DNA of 64,000 bases from Citrobacter gillenii (lineage in GTDB: Bacteria > Pseudomonadota > Gammaproteobacteria > Enterobacterales > Enterobacteriaceae), in contig NZ_SUQN01000001.1 of assembly GCF_013337685.1 (NCBI RefSeq), forward strand, positions 558,001-622,000. Direction: 5' to 3'. Positions 18,040 through 29,034 of this stretch are shown here, piece by piece (the first letter of the stretch is position 1; each line of letters begins with the position of its first letter). A program made the translations under genes and the position numbers. The notes under the pieces were generated by a model. That model was not told where the DNA came from, searched no databases, and worked only from the letters and a program-made list of their open reading frames with translations.

Positions 18040-19401
18040 CTACTTATCATGCGGGTTGCGCGTGGACTCACCGGCAAAATTACGCATTAACAATGCATAA
18101 TTCAGATCGATATCTTCCGGGACCGGCATCCAGACGGTGTAACCGTCGCCCGGCGCCACAGGCATCGCTTCGCCTTTGGCATTTTCCATCTGCTCGAGCG
18201 TGAAATTGACGTTGCCCTGCGGGGTCATCAGCTCCAGGCTGTCACCGACGGTGAATTTATTTTTCACGATAACCGCAGCCAGTTCACCTTTACGCTCACC
18301 GGTGAATTCACCGACAAACTGCTGGCGTTCGGAAACGGAGAAACCGTACTCGTAGTTCTGATAGTCGTCATGCGTATGGCGACGCAGGAAACCTTCTGTA
18401 TAACCGCGATGCGCCAGGCCTTCCAGCGTTTCCAGCAGCTGCGGGTCGAACGGTTTACCGGCTGCGGCATCGTCAATTGCTTTACGATACACCTGCGCGG
18501 TACGTGCGCAGTAGTAATAAGACTTGGTGCGACCTTCGATTTTCAGCGAGTGCACACCCATTTGGGTCAGACGCTCAACGTGGGCAATGGCGCGTAAATC
18601 TTTGGAGTTCATGATGTAGGTGCCGTGTTCGTCTTCGAACGCGGTCATGTACTCGCCCGGACGCTGGGCTTCTTCGAGCATAAACACTTTGTCCGTTGGC
18701 GCGCCAATACCCAGCGTCGGCTCAACGTTTTGTACCGGGATAGGCTCGTACTTGTGCACGATGTTACCCACCACATCTTCTTTGCCTTCCTGCACGTTGT
18801 ATTCCCAGCGACAGGCATTGGTGCAGGTTCCCTGGTTTGGGTCACGCTTGTTGATGTAACCGGAGAGCAGGCAGCGGCCGGAGTAGGCCATGCACAGTGC
18901 GCCGTGAACGAAGATTTCAAGCTCCATATCCGGCACCTGGGTGCGGATCTCTTCGATTTCTTCCAGCGACAGTTCGCGGGACAGGATCACGCGGGTCAGC
19001 CCCATCTGTTTCCAGAATTTTACCGTCGCCCAGTTTACGGCGTTCGCCTGTACTGACAGGTGAATATCCATGTCCGGGAAGTTTTCACGCACCAACATAA
19101 TCAGACCTGGATCGGACATGATTAATGCATCCGGCCCCATTTCCACCACCGGCTTCAGGTCACGAATGAAGGTTTTCAACTTGGCGTTGTGTGGCGCAAT
19201 ATTGACCACTACATAGAATTTTTTACCCAGTTCATGGGCTTCATTGATGCCGAGCTGTAAGTTTTCGTGGTTGAATTCGTTGTTGCGTACGCGCAGGGAG
19301 TAACGTGGTTGGCCCGCGTAGACGGCATCTGCGCCATAGGCAAAAGCGTAACGCATGTTCTTCAGCGTTCCCGCCGGGGAAAGGAGTTCCGGTTTAAACA
19401 T
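18040..19401 (-). CDS. trhP: tRNA hydroxylation protein TrhP (YegQ)
   Basis: 453 aa, a peptidase U32 family protein. TrhP is needed for the prephenate-dependent hydroxylation of U34 that begins synthesis of 5-carboxymethoxyuridine in tRNAs. The U32 core has four conserved cysteines, C170, C177, C193 and C197, that likely bind an Fe-S cluster, and the conserved segments HGALCMAYSGRC and LKIEGRTKSYYY. The C-terminal domain is a beta-barrel. In E. coli yegP lies just upstream; here a different two-gene unit does. The gene and cyaR together form the right side of a rearrangement junction. Confidence 0.93.
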   Translation of the reverse strand: MFKPELLSPAGTLKNMRYAFAYGADAVYAGQPRYSLRVRNNEFNHENLQLGINEAHELGKKFYVVVNIAPHNAKLKTFIRDLKPVVEMGPDALIMSDPGLIMLVRENFPDMDIHLSVQANAVNWATVKFWKQMGLTRVILSRELSLEEIEEIRTQVPDMELEIFVHGALCMAYSGRCLLSGYINKRDPNQGTCTNACRWEYNVQEGKEDVVGNIVHKYEPIPVQNVEPTLGIGAPTDKVFMLEEAQRPGEYMTAFEDEHGTYIMNSKDLRAIAHVERLTQMGVHSLKIEGRTKSYYYCARTAQVYRKAIDDAAAGKPFDPQLLETLEGLAHRGYTEGFLRRHTHDDYQNYEYGFSVSERQQFVGEFTGERKGELAAVIVKNKFTVGDSLELMTPQGNVNFTLEQMENAKGEAMPVAPGDGYTVWMPVPEDIDLNYALLMRNFAGESTRNPHDK

Positions 19402-19431
19402 AATTTTCTCGTTCTGATGACAGGTCAGACT

Positions 19432-19511
19432 CGCCTCACTCGGTGAGGCGGTTAGGGGAGTGCCCCCATATTAAGGGCGGGCATTGTAGCGCTGCGCGAG
19501 GAGACAGTAAA
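19432..19511 (-). promoter_or_regulatory. trhP promoter and leader hairpin
   Basis: On the minus strand TTTACT (19506-19511), 17 bases, then TACAAT (19483-19488) form a good sigma-70 promoter for trhP. In the 70-nt leader CGCCTCAC-TCG-GTGAGGCG (19432-19450) makes a strong hairpin about 30 bases before the start codon; its role is unknown. Confidence 0.6.
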
Positions 19512-19514
19512 CCT

Positions 19515-19535
19515 TGCGGGTTCAATCAACCCGCA
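19515..19535 (-). terminator. Hairpin over the stop codon of the TPR-like gene
   Basis: TGCGGGTT-5 nt-AACCCGCA is a perfect 8-bp stem that includes the stop codon of the gene at 19522. It is followed on the minus strand by AGGTTTACT, a weak T-tract that is also the -35 region of trhP. It may terminate the upstream pair of genes. Confidence 0.45.
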
Positions 19536-20235
19536 GATAGTGCCCGTCGGCGCGCACGTACATACCGAAGCCGCAGTTTTGCGGATCGTCGGTACTGGCG
19601 TCGATGCCTTCAGGTGTGACCGTCAGCGAGATATCGCAGTGGATGTAGTCACTCTCTCTGAGTGCAATCACGCCTTTATTGTTTTTCAGCGTGACCAGTT
19701 CTGAGAATTCACCGATGTTTGGTCCGTAATAGAGGGCCATCATGCCGAAATAATACCCTTGGAAATCAACCTGAAAGTCTGATTTTTTCTCTGTAGGTTT
19801 AACAATCAGCGTTTCCCAGGTTGCCAGACCCGCGTAGTTCCAGTATTCCCCGGCAGGGGAGCCGCTTTTAGGCAATGCGGCTAACTTCTCTTTGATAAGC
19901 CCCAGGTTGTAGATTGATTTGGCATCGTTGGGATTAATGGTCAGCCAGGCTTGCGCTTTGCGCCATTCACCCTGACGCATCCAGGTTAGCGCTACGTTGT
20001 TATATGCCGTCGCCACGGTTTTATCATCAAGCTGACAACCTTCGCTCCAGGTCACCTGTTTTTCAAAGGCTTCACGCGCTTTGGCATAGTTCCTGGCTTT
20101 ATAGAACTGCTCACCCTGGCTGGCGTAGGTAGGGACTTTCGCGCAGTCGGCTTGCAACTGCTGCTCGGTGATTTCTGCTCTGGCAGGCGTGCAAAGCAGC
20201 AACAGAGGGCAGAAGGAGAGTAATATTAAGCGCAT
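19522..20235 (-). CDS. Secreted TPR-like protein, function unknown
   Basis: 237 aa from the ATG at 20235. That ATG overlaps the stop of the upstream gene as TAATG, which favours it over an in-frame ATG at 20247. The N-terminus MRLILLSFCPLLLLCTPARA is a typical signal peptide, so the product is likely periplasmic. Residues about 45-125 contain two or three TPR-like helical repeats (EQFYKARNYAKAREAFEKQV, AYNNVALTWMRQGEWRKAQAWL, KSIYNLGLIKEKL). The C-terminal half has no family I recognise. It is translationally coupled to the DUF4034-type gene and together they replace yegP of E. coli. Confidence 0.7.
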   Translation of the reverse strand: MRLILLSFCPLLLLCTPARAEITEQQLQADCAKVPTYASQGEQFYKARNYAKAREAFEKQVTWSEGCQLDDKTVATAYNNVALTWMRQGEWRKAQAWLTINPNDAKSIYNLGLIKEKLAALPKSGSPAGEYWNYAGLATWETLIVKPTEKKSDFQVDFQGYYFGMMALYYGPNIGEFSELVTLKNNKGVIALRESDYIHCDISLTVTPEGIDASTDDPQNCGFGMYVRADGHYLRVD

Positions 20236-22343
20236 TATCTGTTCCATATATCTTTATTCGGCAGTTCTGAATCAGCAATTTTCGAGGTATGCCAGGCAAA
20301 GCGACAGCGTTTCGCGAGGGTATCGAAATGTAGCGGAGATAATTCAGTAAATAACGCGTGATCCGGGAAAAGTGTAATAAAGAAATAGGCCCAGCGCGCA
20401 CTGGCTTTCATGTTGAACAGTTTCTTGTCGTGTTTATTACCATACAGCCACGACAGCGTCACCATGGCTTCCGCCGTACCGTTGTAGCCTTCTTCCTCCA
20501 GGATGTTCAGATAGGAATGCGCCAGGGTAAAATCATTTACCTCGCGAAGTTTCAGCAGGAAGACGCTCCAGGCTTGTTTCGAACCGAACCGATCGGCCTG
20601 ATGTAAATTATCAAGCAGGTTTTTTTCGTAAACGGAACGCATGCCAGCATGGGTTTCTTGCCGGGCTAAACGTTCGTAGCAATCGGCAATTTTGCTGTGA
20701 ATATCCTGCAGATCATGTTGATACGCGTGGTATCCGGCGTTAACGACCAGTCGATAGGGGGTCTTCTCTTGCAGCGCGACCTGTTGGTGCAAAATCTCCG
20801 CTGCACGCTGAAAATAATTTAGCGCGGTAACGGGATCATAAGGAAGCAGGCTATTGTTGTCTGGGTTATTGTATTCGAGGGCCTGCAAGTAGTAGGCGCA
20901 GGGCAGGTTTCTCTGAGCACCCAGCTCTGCCAGTAAGGCAAAATGCTGCGGGAGATCGAGCCAGTCAATATCTTTGATGGCTGACTGCCAGTTATTGTTA
21001 TATTCCAGTGCAGCTACGCTATCGAGTACGGCAATGCCCTGTGCTTCATCTTTTTCAAACCCGAATAATCCCGCGTACTGGAAATAACCGCTGTAGATTC
21101 TGGCGGCGTAAAACTCGGTTTGCCTGGCGTTCTGGTGCAAGAAATTATAAATCCACCAGGTGTCCGGGAAGTCGCGTAGCGCAAATTTTAGCGCGTACAC
21201 AGTGTAGTAATGACTCAGCTTGAGGTTTTCCGCGACCGCACGTTGAATGGTATACCACAGGGCGTCGAGATCGCTCAGATCGTTATAGCAGGTTAACAGC
21301 CACTCCAGCGCATGATGACGAGAACTTTGGCTATGCGCCCGCTGGGCAATATCTTCGGCTTTGGCGATAAACGTTTCCCGTTCCGGTGGGTACTCGAGTT
21401 CCTTAATACGCAAATCGCGACAGGTGTCCCACCAGATTAATAATTCCAGATGCTCGCGCTCGGCGGCACAAAGATGGCCGCAGGTTGGTGAGGCCAGAAA
21501 TTCACGAATGCCCTCGTGTGACCCACCCCAGCGTGGCATCTGAAATGGAATGTATTCATCCAGCGCGTAAAATGCGCGCGGAAAAATAGCCAGACACACA
21601 GAGAGCCAGTATTCAGCCTCGGCATCGCCCTTGCAATCCGGCAGTACCGCTGGACGCGGTAGATTTGGGCACGCTGCATCTTCCAGAGAAAGCCCGGAAA
21701 AGGCCATCAGCGTTTCCATTTCCTGCGGCGAATCCTGATGATATTTGGCTAACACCTGCATCAGCGGTTGCCCGGTGAAATCGGTACCCTCAAGAAATTC
21801 AACTAACCAGTCGGGTTGACCGAAGACTTTTGTGTTGGTGCTGGTTAATAAGGCAACCATCCACTGGCGTGGCTCGCAATCGATAGCATTCAATGCGGCA
21901 ATGACCATTCGCTCGTTGCAGGCCCCGGCGCAAACCCACATTGCGGCAGACGTCTCCTCTGCCCAACCATAGCTACGGTAAAGCCACGCGCGGTGGTTCC
22001 AGTACTGGGCTTCGGCAAGCCAGGCGTGAGTCGAGCGCGGGCGGGCGTGCTGCCAGGCTTTGATGAGAGCTAATCCTTGCGGACCTGCATCGACGAGAGC
22101 ATCCATATCATAAAAACGGTTGCACATTTGGGTCCAGGCGAGGAAGTAACGCTTTTCAGCTTCACGGCTGGTGAAGCTGTCCGTCAGCGCCTGGTTGAAG
22201 CGGGCGTCTAGCTCATCGTAGCGCGCTTCGCGCAGCAGTACGGGAATATTGGCGATATGCCAGACGCGTTGCTCGTCAGTATGCGGCAGTTTGCTATTGC
22301 ACATCTCACGCATTGCGTTGAGTATGCGTTCATCCTGAACCAT
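20235..22343 (-). CDS. Large DUF4034-type protein, function unknown
   Basis: 702 aa, no signal peptide or membrane segment. The N-terminal part (about 25-300, with RYDELDARFNQAL and WLAEAQYWNHRAWLYRSYGWAEE) resembles the DUF4034 family. The C-terminal half is helical with Sel1/TPR-like repeats (DPVTALNYFQRAAEI, AEAMVTLSWLYGNKHD). This suggests a scaffold or protein-binding role; no catalytic motif is visible. It starts 80 bp after baeR on the same strand and is coupled to the secreted TPR-like gene by TAATG. The pair might be transcribed partly from the mdt-bae operon. Its codon use and GC look like the neighbours, so it is not obviously recent. Confidence 0.65.
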   Translation of the reverse strand: MVQDERILNAMREMCNSKLPHTDEQRVWHIANIPVLLREARYDELDARFNQALTDSFTSREAEKRYFLAWTQMCNRFYDMDALVDAGPQGLALIKAWQHARPRSTHAWLAEAQYWNHRAWLYRSYGWAEETSAAMWVCAGACNERMVIAALNAIDCEPRQWMVALLTSTNTKVFGQPDWLVEFLEGTDFTGQPLMQVLAKYHQDSPQEMETLMAFSGLSLEDAACPNLPRPAVLPDCKGDAEAEYWLSVCLAIFPRAFYALDEYIPFQMPRWGGSHEGIREFLASPTCGHLCAAEREHLELLIWWDTCRDLRIKELEYPPERETFIAKAEDIAQRAHSQSSRHHALEWLLTCYNDLSDLDALWYTIQRAVAENLKLSHYYTVYALKFALRDFPDTWWIYNFLHQNARQTEFYAARIYSGYFQYAGLFGFEKDEAQGIAVLDSVAALEYNNNWQSAIKDIDWLDLPQHFALLAELGAQRNLPCAYYLQALEYNNPDNNSLLPYDPVTALNYFQRAAEILHQQVALQEKTPYRLVVNAGYHAYQHDLQDIHSKIADCYERLARQETHAGMRSVYEKNLLDNLHQADRFGSKQAWSVFLLKLREVNDFTLAHSYLNILEEEGYNGTAEAMVTLSWLYGNKHDKKLFNMKASARWAYFFITLFPDHALFTELSPLHFDTLAKRCRFAWHTSKIADSELPNKDIWNR

Positions 22344-22356
22344 GGACAGTCCTTTT

Positions 22357-22393
22357 GGCTACGATGTAGGTGTAAATTCCCTACACTGTAGCC
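22357..22393 (-). other. Long hairpin between baeR and the DUF4034-type gene
   Basis: GGCTAC-GA-TGTAGG, a 9-base loop and CCTACA-CT-GTAGCC form a 12-bp stem with one internal mismatch pair. It sits between the baeR stop (22423) and the ribosome site AAAAGGA of the next gene. No T-run follows in the direction of transcription, so it is more likely an mRNA processing or stabilising element than a terminator. Confidence 0.5.
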
Positions 22394-22422
22394 TATAACT
22401 GCGAAGCGTGAGATTTTTTTAA

Positions 22423-23145
22423 TTACGCTATCCGACAGGCATCCGCTTCCCAACGATACCCGACGCCGTACACTGCGCGGATAAACGACTGTTCGGCGTC
22501 CAGCGACTCCAGCTTGCGCCGCAGGTTCTTGATATGGCTGTCGATGGTGCGATCGGTCACGACCCGGTAGTCATCATAAAGATGGTTAAGCAACTGCTCG
22601 CGGGAGAAGACTTTTCCCGGCTCATGCGACAACGTTTTCAGTAGGCGGAACTCCGCCGGGGTTAAGTCGAGCATCTTCCCGCGCCATGACGCCTGAAAAC
22701 GGCCTTCATCAACGATCAGCGGGCTGGCAGCATCCAGTTGCTGCAGTTCGCGCTGGGGTTTACAGCGGCGCAGTATTGTCTTCACGCGGGCGACAACTTC
22801 GCGCGGGCTGTAGGGCTTACAGATGTAGTCATCGGCACCGATCTCCAGTCCCAACAGACGGTCAATTTCTTCGATTTTGGCGGTGACCATCATGATCGGC
22901 ACTTCAGAGAAACGTCGAATTTCCCGGCATAGGGTCAAGCCGTCAGTGCCTGGCAGCATCAGATCCAGCAAAATCAGATCGGGTGGTGTCTGGCGCACGT
23001 ACGGTAAAACCTGGTCACCGTGGTTGATGAGCGTCGGGGCATAGCTCGCGGCACGCAGGTAGTCGATAAGCAATTGTCCCAGCTTGGGTTCATCTTCCAC
23101 GATCAGAATACGCGGCGTGTTTTCATCAATGGGTAACTCTGTCAT
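22423..23145 (-). CDS. baeR: Response regulator BaeR
   Basis: 240 aa OmpR-type regulator. The receiver domain has E17/D18, phospho-acceptor D61 and the lysine of MMVTAKIEE; the C-terminal winged helix (about 140-235) contains LTPAEFRLL and [17 protein letters not shown]. BaeR activates mdtABCD, acrD and spy in response to envelope stress such as indole, flavonoids and metals. The ATG overlaps the end of baeS by 4 bp. Confidence 0.96.
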   Translation of the reverse strand: MTELPIDENTPRILIVEDEPKLGQLLIDYLRAASYAPTLINHGDQVLPYVRQTPPDLILLDLMLPGTDGLTLCREIRRFSEVPIMMVTAKIEEIDRLLGLEIGADDYICKPYSPREVVARVKTILRRCKPQRELQQLDAASPLIVDEGRFQASWRGKMLDLTPAEFRLLKTLSHEPGKVFSREQLLNHLYDDYRVVTDRTIDSHIKNLRRKLESLDAEQSFIRAVYGVGYRWEADACRIA

Positions 23146-24545
23146 ACATCTCTCTGTAAATCGCGTTCCAGCGGTAACTCTACTGTAATGCTTACCCCGC
23201 CAAAAGGCGAATGGGCGGCGCGGATATGCCCATTGTGCGCCTCAACAATATTGACGCAAATCGCCAGACCCAGACCGGAGCCTCCGCTGGCGCGGTTACG
23301 CGAACCTTCGGTGCGATAAAATCGCTCAAACAGTTTTTGCAGCTGTGCATCGTTTACGCCCGGGGCTGAATCGGCGAAGGTCAGTAAGACCTGGCGCTCG
23401 CGCTGTTCGGCGGAAATACGCAGCCCGCCGCCGCTGTCGGTATAACGTAGGCTGTTTTCCAGCAGGTTATTGAACAGTTGCATCAGACGATCCCGGTCGC
23501 CAAACACCGTCATGCTGTCCGGCAGCGAGAGTTGTATTGTCAGTCCGCGGCTGGCAAAACGCTCGCGAAACGCGCCGCTTGCGACTTCCAGTAACGGGAT
23601 CAGATCCAGGGAGGTTTTTTGGTAGGCCAGGGCGCCTTCATCTGACATTGAGAGCTGATGGAGATCGTCCACCAGTTTGGTCAGCGTGCCCACTTCGGCC
23701 TGTAAAGAGGCCACCGAATCTGGAGTGAACTGGCGAACGCCATCCTGAATCGCTTCCAGCTCGCCGCGCAACACCGCCAGCGGCGTGCGCAGTTCGTGAG
23801 AAATATCGGCCATAAAATCACGGCGCATTTGCTGGTTCTTTTCCAGCGTACTGGCCAACTGGTTGAAATCCTGCGCCAGTTTGCCCAGTTCATCGGTGCT
23901 GGTGGGGGCAACGCGGGTGGTGAAATCCCCCGCGGCCAGCTTGTGCGTGCCGTCCACCAGACGTTTGACGGGGGCCAGCAGACTACGCGCCAGTGTAAAC
24001 GTAGCCAGCGCCGCCAGGATAGTGGAGAGCGCGACGATCAGCCAACTGGTACGGCGCTGCTGTTTATCGAAATTAATATCTGTATTACGCGTTAAGCGTT
24101 CTACGGGCGACGCGATGACGGCACCCACTTCGATCCCGTTAACCATGATTGGGCGGCGCGTGCCGTCGCCGGGAACCGGACCACGTGGGCCGACCAGCAC
24201 GCGGGCGTTTTGGTCGATGACCCAAAACTGGGTACGCCAGCCGTGCGGTGGCATACCGGGGCCTGGCTTGTCATCGTTGTTGTCGTGTTCAAAAGAGCGC
24301 AGGATCTGAAAAACAAAACGATCGTTATTGCGCAGAAACCGCCAGTTGCCATGTTGCTGATATTGTTCGCCCAGCGCGTCGCTCAGCATTTGTAGCCGCT
24401 GTTCATTGCCGTGTTTGATGTAGTCAATAAATCCGCGTTCGAAGCTTACCCGTACGGCCCAGTGCATGCTAATGAGTAGCACAATGCAGGTGGCAAAAAT
24501 CGCCAGAAACAGTTTGCCGGTTATTCCGGGTCGCCATAACTTCAT
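23142..24545 (-). CDS. baeS: Sensor histidine kinase BaeS
   Basis: 467 aa inner-membrane sensor. It has membrane segments at about 11-31 and 167-187 flanking a periplasmic sensor domain, then a HAMP domain (about 188-240), the HisKA phosphorylation site ISHELRTP with H250, and the ATP-binding domain (N box [11 protein letters not shown] box GGSGLGLAI). It phosphorylates BaeR. The start abuts mdtD (1-bp overlap). Confidence 0.96.
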   Translation of the reverse strand: MKLWRPGITGKLFLAIFATCIVLLISMHWAVRVSFERGFIDYIKHGNEQRLQMLSDALGEQYQQHGNWRFLRNNDRFVFQILRSFEHDNNDDKPGPGMPPHGWRTQFWVIDQNARVLVGPRGPVPGDGTRRPIMVNGIEVGAVIASPVERLTRNTDINFDKQQRRTSWLIVALSTILAALATFTLARSLLAPVKRLVDGTHKLAAGDFTTRVAPTSTDELGKLAQDFNQLASTLEKNQQMRRDFMADISHELRTPLAVLRGELEAIQDGVRQFTPDSVASLQAEVGTLTKLVDDLHQLSMSDEGALAYQKTSLDLIPLLEVASGAFRERFASRGLTIQLSLPDSMTVFGDRDRLMQLFNNLLENSLRYTDSGGGLRISAEQRERQVLLTFADSAPGVNDAQLQKLFERFYRTEGSRNRASGGSGLGLAICVNIVEAHNGHIRAAHSPFGGVSITVELPLERDLQRDV

Positions 24546-25957
24546 CAGTTGCTCCTTTTACGCCGTGAAATCACCGCGTTGTTTTGCGTATCGTTTGGCA
24601 CGCGGGCAAAAATCATCGCTGGCAGCGCGATAATCAGGGCAATGCACAGCCAGGTATACATAAAGACGGTATGGGTGCTGCCGCTGTCGAGAGCGATATG
24701 CTGTTGACCAAACATGCCCAACAGCAGGCCAGCGATGGTTACCCCGATACTCATCGACAGCTGCATGATCATCGAAAGCAGGCTGTTGCCGCTGCTGGCG
24801 AGATCGTCAGGTAAGTCTTTTAAGGTCAGGGTGTTCATCGATGAAAAACGGGTGGAGTTGACCATGCCTTGTAAAAACAGCACGAAGGGCAGCACGTAAT
24901 ACCAGCCGAGCAGGGCGGTGGTCATCAGCAACAGGCAGACCAGCGACAGGCCCAGCGTGGTGGCAACCAGCACCCGACGATAACCAAACCGGTTGACGAC
25001 CTGAACCACAATACGCTTCATGCCCATGCTGCCCAGTACCATCGGGATCATCATCAGCCCGGCATGAAACGGCGAAAAGCCCAGCCCAATCTGCAAAAAC
25101 ACCGGTGTCATAAACGGTAACATTCCGCTACCAATGCGCCCGACAAAACTGCCAAGCAGGCCTAATGAGAAGGTGGGGGTGCGAAACAGATGCAGACTGA
25201 ACAGTGCACGCGGGTTGTTGCTGGCGTGTCTGATATACAGAAGGATTGCCAGCACGCCGCAGATAACCAGCGCCGCCAGCGTAATGTCTGAGATCCCGCT
25301 GCCTTTGCTGCCATCCAGCGCCAGCGTCAGTGCCGCCATACCAACGGCCAGCAGCATAAATCCCGAAAGATCGAAGCGCCGGGTTTGCAACGTGTAGTTA
25401 GGCATCAGCATTAAGGTGGCTATTGCCCCAATAATGCCGACGGGAATGTTAATCAGGAAAATCCAGTGCCAGGACGCATACTCCACCAGAATGCCGCCTA
25501 ATGCCGGGCCGAGTAACGGGCCAATTTGCCCCGGTAAGGTGACGAAGGTCATTGCCGCCATATACTGCGTGCGCGGGACAATCTTCATCACCGTCAGCCT
25601 GCCGACTGGCACCATCATCGCACCGCCGACGCCTTGTAACACGCGGGCCATTACCAGCTCATTGAGCGTGCTGGACCCGGCGCAAAACAGCGATCCCAGC
25701 GTGAACAGGATGATGGCGGTGAAGAAAATATTACGTACGCCGATCTTGTCTGCCAGCCAGCCGCTGGCGGGCAGCATCACCGCCACAGTTAAGACATACG
25801 ACACAATGACCATATGCATATGCAACGGGCTTTCGCCGAGGCTTTTGGCCATTGCAGGCAGCGCGGTATTGACGATGGTGGTATCCAGCGATTGCATAAA
25901 AAAGCCGAACGCCACAATCCAAAGCTGCCAGCGGGTGCTGTCGGGAAGTTCTGTCAT
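24545..25957 (-). CDS. mdtD: MFS transporter MdtD
   Basis: 470 aa DHA2-type major facilitator with 14 predicted membrane segments. The motifs [14 protein letters not shown] (motif A, after helix 2) and [13 protein letters not shown] (helix 4-5) are present. MdtD is encoded with MdtABC but is not needed for their drug resistance; in E. coli it has been proposed to export citrate-type iron chelators (IceT). It overlaps mdtC by 4 bp and abuts baeS. Confidence 0.92.
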   Translation of the reverse strand: MTELPDSTRWQLWIVAFGFFMQSLDTTIVNTALPAMAKSLGESPLHMHMVIVSYVLTVAVMLPASGWLADKIGVRNIFFTAIILFTLGSLFCAGSSTLNELVMARVLQGVGGAMMVPVGRLTVMKIVPRTQYMAAMTFVTLPGQIGPLLGPALGGILVEYASWHWIFLINIPVGIIGAIATLMLMPNYTLQTRRFDLSGFMLLAVGMAALTLALDGSKGSGISDITLAALVICGVLAILLYIRHASNNPRALFSLHLFRTPTFSLGLLGSFVGRIGSGMLPFMTPVFLQIGLGFSPFHAGLMMIPMVLGSMGMKRIVVQVVNRFGYRRVLVATTLGLSLVCLLLMTTALLGWYYVLPFVLFLQGMVNSTRFSSMNTLTLKDLPDDLASSGNSLLSMIMQLSMSIGVTIAGLLLGMFGQQHIALDSGSTHTVFMYTWLCIALIIALPAMIFARVPNDTQNNAVISRRKRSN

Positions 25958-28900
25958 AAGTCTGCTACCGGGTTGCTGTTTTTACGCGAAAAACGCATAC
26001 GCAGACGGTCGAAAAAGAGATACACCACCGGGGTGGTGTACAGCGTCAGCAGTTGGCTCACTACCAGCCCGCCGACGATAGTTATCCCCAACGGCTGGCG
26101 CAGTTCCGAACCGTCGCCAGCCGATAGCACCAGCGGCAGCGCGCCAAAGAGTGCTGCCAGCGTGGTCATCATGATGGGACGAAAACGCAGCAGGCAGGCC
26201 TGGAAAATGGCTTCTTCCGGCGTCAGCTTGCCATTTCTCTGCGCCTCAAGCGCAAAGTCGACCATCATGATGGCGTTTTTCTTCACAATGCCAATTAATA
26301 GCATGATCCCTATCAGGGCGATTAGGCTGAACGGGGCATTGAACAATTCCAGTGCCAGTAGCGCACCCACCCCGGCAGAAGGCAGCGTTGAGAGGATAGT
26401 AAGCGGGTGAACGTAGCTTTCATACAGCATACCCAGCACGATGTAGACCGTGGCGATGGCGGCGATAATCAGGATCACCTGCGAGTTCATCGTATCCTGA
26501 AAAACCTGCGCCGTACCGGCAAAACTGCCGCGCACCGTTGACGGGACGCCAAGCTGGGTCATGGTCCGGTTAATGGCTTCTGTGGCCTCAGAAAGTGATG
26601 CGCCGGTCGGCAGGTTAAACGACACGGTTGAGGCGGCAGACAGCCCCTGATGGTTCACCGACAGCGGGGCGTTCGCCGGTTGCCATTTAGCAAAGTACGA
26701 CAACGGAATGGCTTTGCCATCGCTATTAATGACAAACATTTTATCCAGTGCGCTGATGTCCTGGGTGTAGCGCGGGTCGACCTCCATCACCACTTTGTAC
26801 TGGTTCATCGGCTGGTAGATGGTCGATATTTGCCGCTGACCAAAGGCGTTATTCAGCAGGCTGTTGGCGGCTTCGACGTCGATCCCCAGACGTGACATGG
26901 TGTCACGATCGTAGGTCAGACTCATCTCTGCACCGTTGTCCTGCTGATCGGAGTTGACGTCAGCCAGTTGGGGCAGGGTGGCTAACGCTTTACGGATTTT
27001 CGGTTCCCATTCCCGTAATGCGGCGAGATCGTCCGACAGCAGCGTGTACTGGTAGCTGGCGTTGGATTGCCGTCCCCCGACGCGAATATCCTGTACCGCC
27101 ATCAGAAACAGGTTCGCCCCCGGCTCTTTGGCCAACTTCACGCGCAGCCTGTCGATCACCTGCTGAGCGGTTTGCTGGCGCTCTGCGCGCGGCTTCAGGG
27201 TAATAAACATCATGCCGCTGTTAACACGGGAGCCGCCGGTAAAACCGGTGACGTTGTCCACCGCCGGATCGTCACGGATGATCTTCATAAAATCCTGCAA
27301 CTTCCCGCGCATGGCCTGAAACGAAATGCTTTGGTCGGCCTGGATCCCCCCCATCAGGACGCCGGTGTCCTGCTCCGGGAAAAAGGTTTTGGGGATGGAA
27401 ATATACAGCCAGACGTTGAGCGCAATGGTTGCCAGTAATACCACGCCCACCATTCGGGTATGGCGTAACACCCACCGCAGCGAGGTGGCGTAACTTTGTT
27501 GCAAGGCAACCAGCACCCGGCCAAATCCTCGCTTACGAGACTGTTCTCGTGGGGCGCTTGATTTGAGCATCCATCCGCACATCATTGGTGTGAGCGTCAG
27601 CGAGACCAGCAGTGAAATCCCGATGGCAACCGACAGGGTCACGGCAAATTCCCGCAGTAATCGTCCCGGCAGACCGCCCATTAACAGCAGCGGCAGGAAC
27701 ACCGCCACCAGCGACAGGCTCATGGAAAGTACCGTAAATCCGACTTCGCGCGTGCCTTGTAATGCCGCCTGGAGCGGCTTCATTCCCGCTTCCAGGTGCC
27801 GGGATATATTTTCCAGCACCACGATGGCGTCATCGACCACAAACCCGGTGGCAATGGTCAGCGCCATTAGCGACAGGTTGTTCAGACTGAATCCACACAG
27901 ATACATGGCGGCAAACGTGCCAATCAGCGAGACGGGCACTGCTACGGCGGGGATCAGCGTCGCGCGCCCGGAGCGCAGGAAAACAAACACCACCAGGATA
28001 ACCAGCGCCACGGAGATAATCAGCGTCTGTTCCACTTCTTCCAGCGACGCACGAATGGTCGGCGAACGATCCTGGGCAATTTGCAAATCAATGGCGGCCG
28101 GGATCAGCGTTTGTAACTCTGGTAATTTGGCCCGGATGCTGTCCACCGTCTGGATGATGTTGGCTTCCGGGAGTTTGCGGATCATCAACAGAATGGCCGG
28201 TTTGGCATTGGTCATCCCGGCGTTACGCACGTCCTGCACCGAGTCAGTGATAGAGGCGACGTCACCCAGACGTACGGCCGCACCGTTGTTATAGTGAATA
28301 ATCAACGGTTGATACTCAGCCGCGGTTTTGAGCTCGTCGTTGGTTTGCACCTGCCAGCGGCGGGTTTCATCTTCCAGCGCGCCCTGTGGTTGACGCACGT
28401 TGGCGCTATTGATCGCGCTACGCACGTCATCCAAAGAGACACCCTGGTTAAACAGCGCCTGTGGGTTCAGGCCAACGCGCACGGCGGGCAGGGAGCTGCC
28501 GCCGACGTCGACGTCGCCAACGCCGTCAATTTGCGCGATGGTTTGCGCCAGTTGTGTCGAGGCGAAATCATACAATTCGCCCTGAGAATAAGTATCCGAG
28601 GTTAGCGTCAGGATCATGACAGGCGCATCGGATGGATTGGCCTTTCGGTACGTTGGCCGACTGGGCATTCCGCTGGGCAGCAGGCTTTGGGCGGCGTTAA
28701 TGGCCGCCTGAACGTCCCGCGCCGCGCCGTTGATGTCGCGATCAAACGTAAACTCAAGAATAATGCGCGTGCTGCCAAGCGAACTGCTTGACGTCATTTC
28801 ATTCACGCCCGCGATACGCCCAAGCGATCGTTCCAGCGGCGTTGCGACGGACGACGCCATGGTTTCGGGTGATGCTCCCGGCAGCGAGGCGCTGACCATG

Positions 28901-29034
28901 ATCACCGGGAAATCTACCTGCGGCAGCGGCGCGACCGGTAACAGGCGAAAGCCCAGAATGCCGCACAGGGTAATGGCGACGGAAAGGAGAATGGTCGCTA
29001 CCGGACGATGGATGAAGAGAGCAAAAAATTTCAT
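25954..29034 (-). CDS. mdtC: RND efflux pump subunit MdtC
   Basis: 1026 aa (E. coli 1025). Inner-membrane proton-driven pump of the AcrB/HAE-1 type with 12 membrane segments and two large periplasmic loops. The proton-relay pair D401-D402 lies in helix 4 (FVVDDAIVV). With two MdtB and one MdtC it forms a heterotrimer working with MdtA and TolC to export bile salts, novobiocin and others. It lies directly (no gap) after mdtB. Confidence 0.96.
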   Translation of the reverse strand: MKFFALFIHRPVATILLSVAITLCGILGFRLLPVAPLPQVDFPVIMVSASLPGASPETMASSVATPLERSLGRIAGVNEMTSSSSLGSTRIILEFTFDRDINGAARDVQAAINAAQSLLPSGMPSRPTYRKANPSDAPVMILTLTSDTYSQGELYDFASTQLAQTIAQIDGVGDVDVGGSSLPAVRVGLNPQALFNQGVSLDDVRSAINSANVRQPQGALEDETRRWQVQTNDELKTAAEYQPLIIHYNNGAAVRLGDVASITDSVQDVRNAGMTNAKPAILLMIRKLPEANIIQTVDSIRAKLPELQTLIPAAIDLQIAQDRSPTIRASLEEVEQTLIISVALVILVVFVFLRSGRATLIPAVAVPVSLIGTFAAMYLCGFSLNNLSLMALTIATGFVVDDAIVVLENISRHLEAGMKPLQAALQGTREVGFTVLSMSLSLVAVFLPLLLMGGLPGRLLREFAVTLSVAIGISLLVSLTLTPMMCGWMLKSSAPREQSRKRGFGRVLVALQQSYATSLRWVLRHTRMVGVVLLATIALNVWLYISIPKTFFPEQDTGVLMGGIQADQSISFQAMRGKLQDFMKIIRDDPAVDNVTGFTGGSRVNSGMMFITLKPRAERQQTAQQVIDRLRVKLAKEPGANLFLMAVQDIRVGGRQSNASYQYTLLSDDLAALREWEPKIRKALATLPQLADVNSDQQDNGAEMSLTYDRDTMSRLGIDVEAANSLLNNAFGQRQISTIYQPMNQYKVVMEVDPRYTQDISALDKMFVINSDGKAIPLSYFAKWQPANAPLSVNHQGLSAASTVSFNLPTGASLSEATEAINRTMTQLGVPSTVRGSFAGTAQVFQDTMNSQVILIIAAIATVYIVLGMLYESYVHPLTILSTLPSAGVGALLALELFNAPFSLIALIGIMLLIGIVKKNAIMMVDFALEAQRNGKLTPEEAIFQACLLRFRPIMMTTLAALFGALPLVLSAGDGSELRQPLGITIVGGLVVSQLLTLYTTPVVYLFFDRLRMRFSRKNSNPVADL

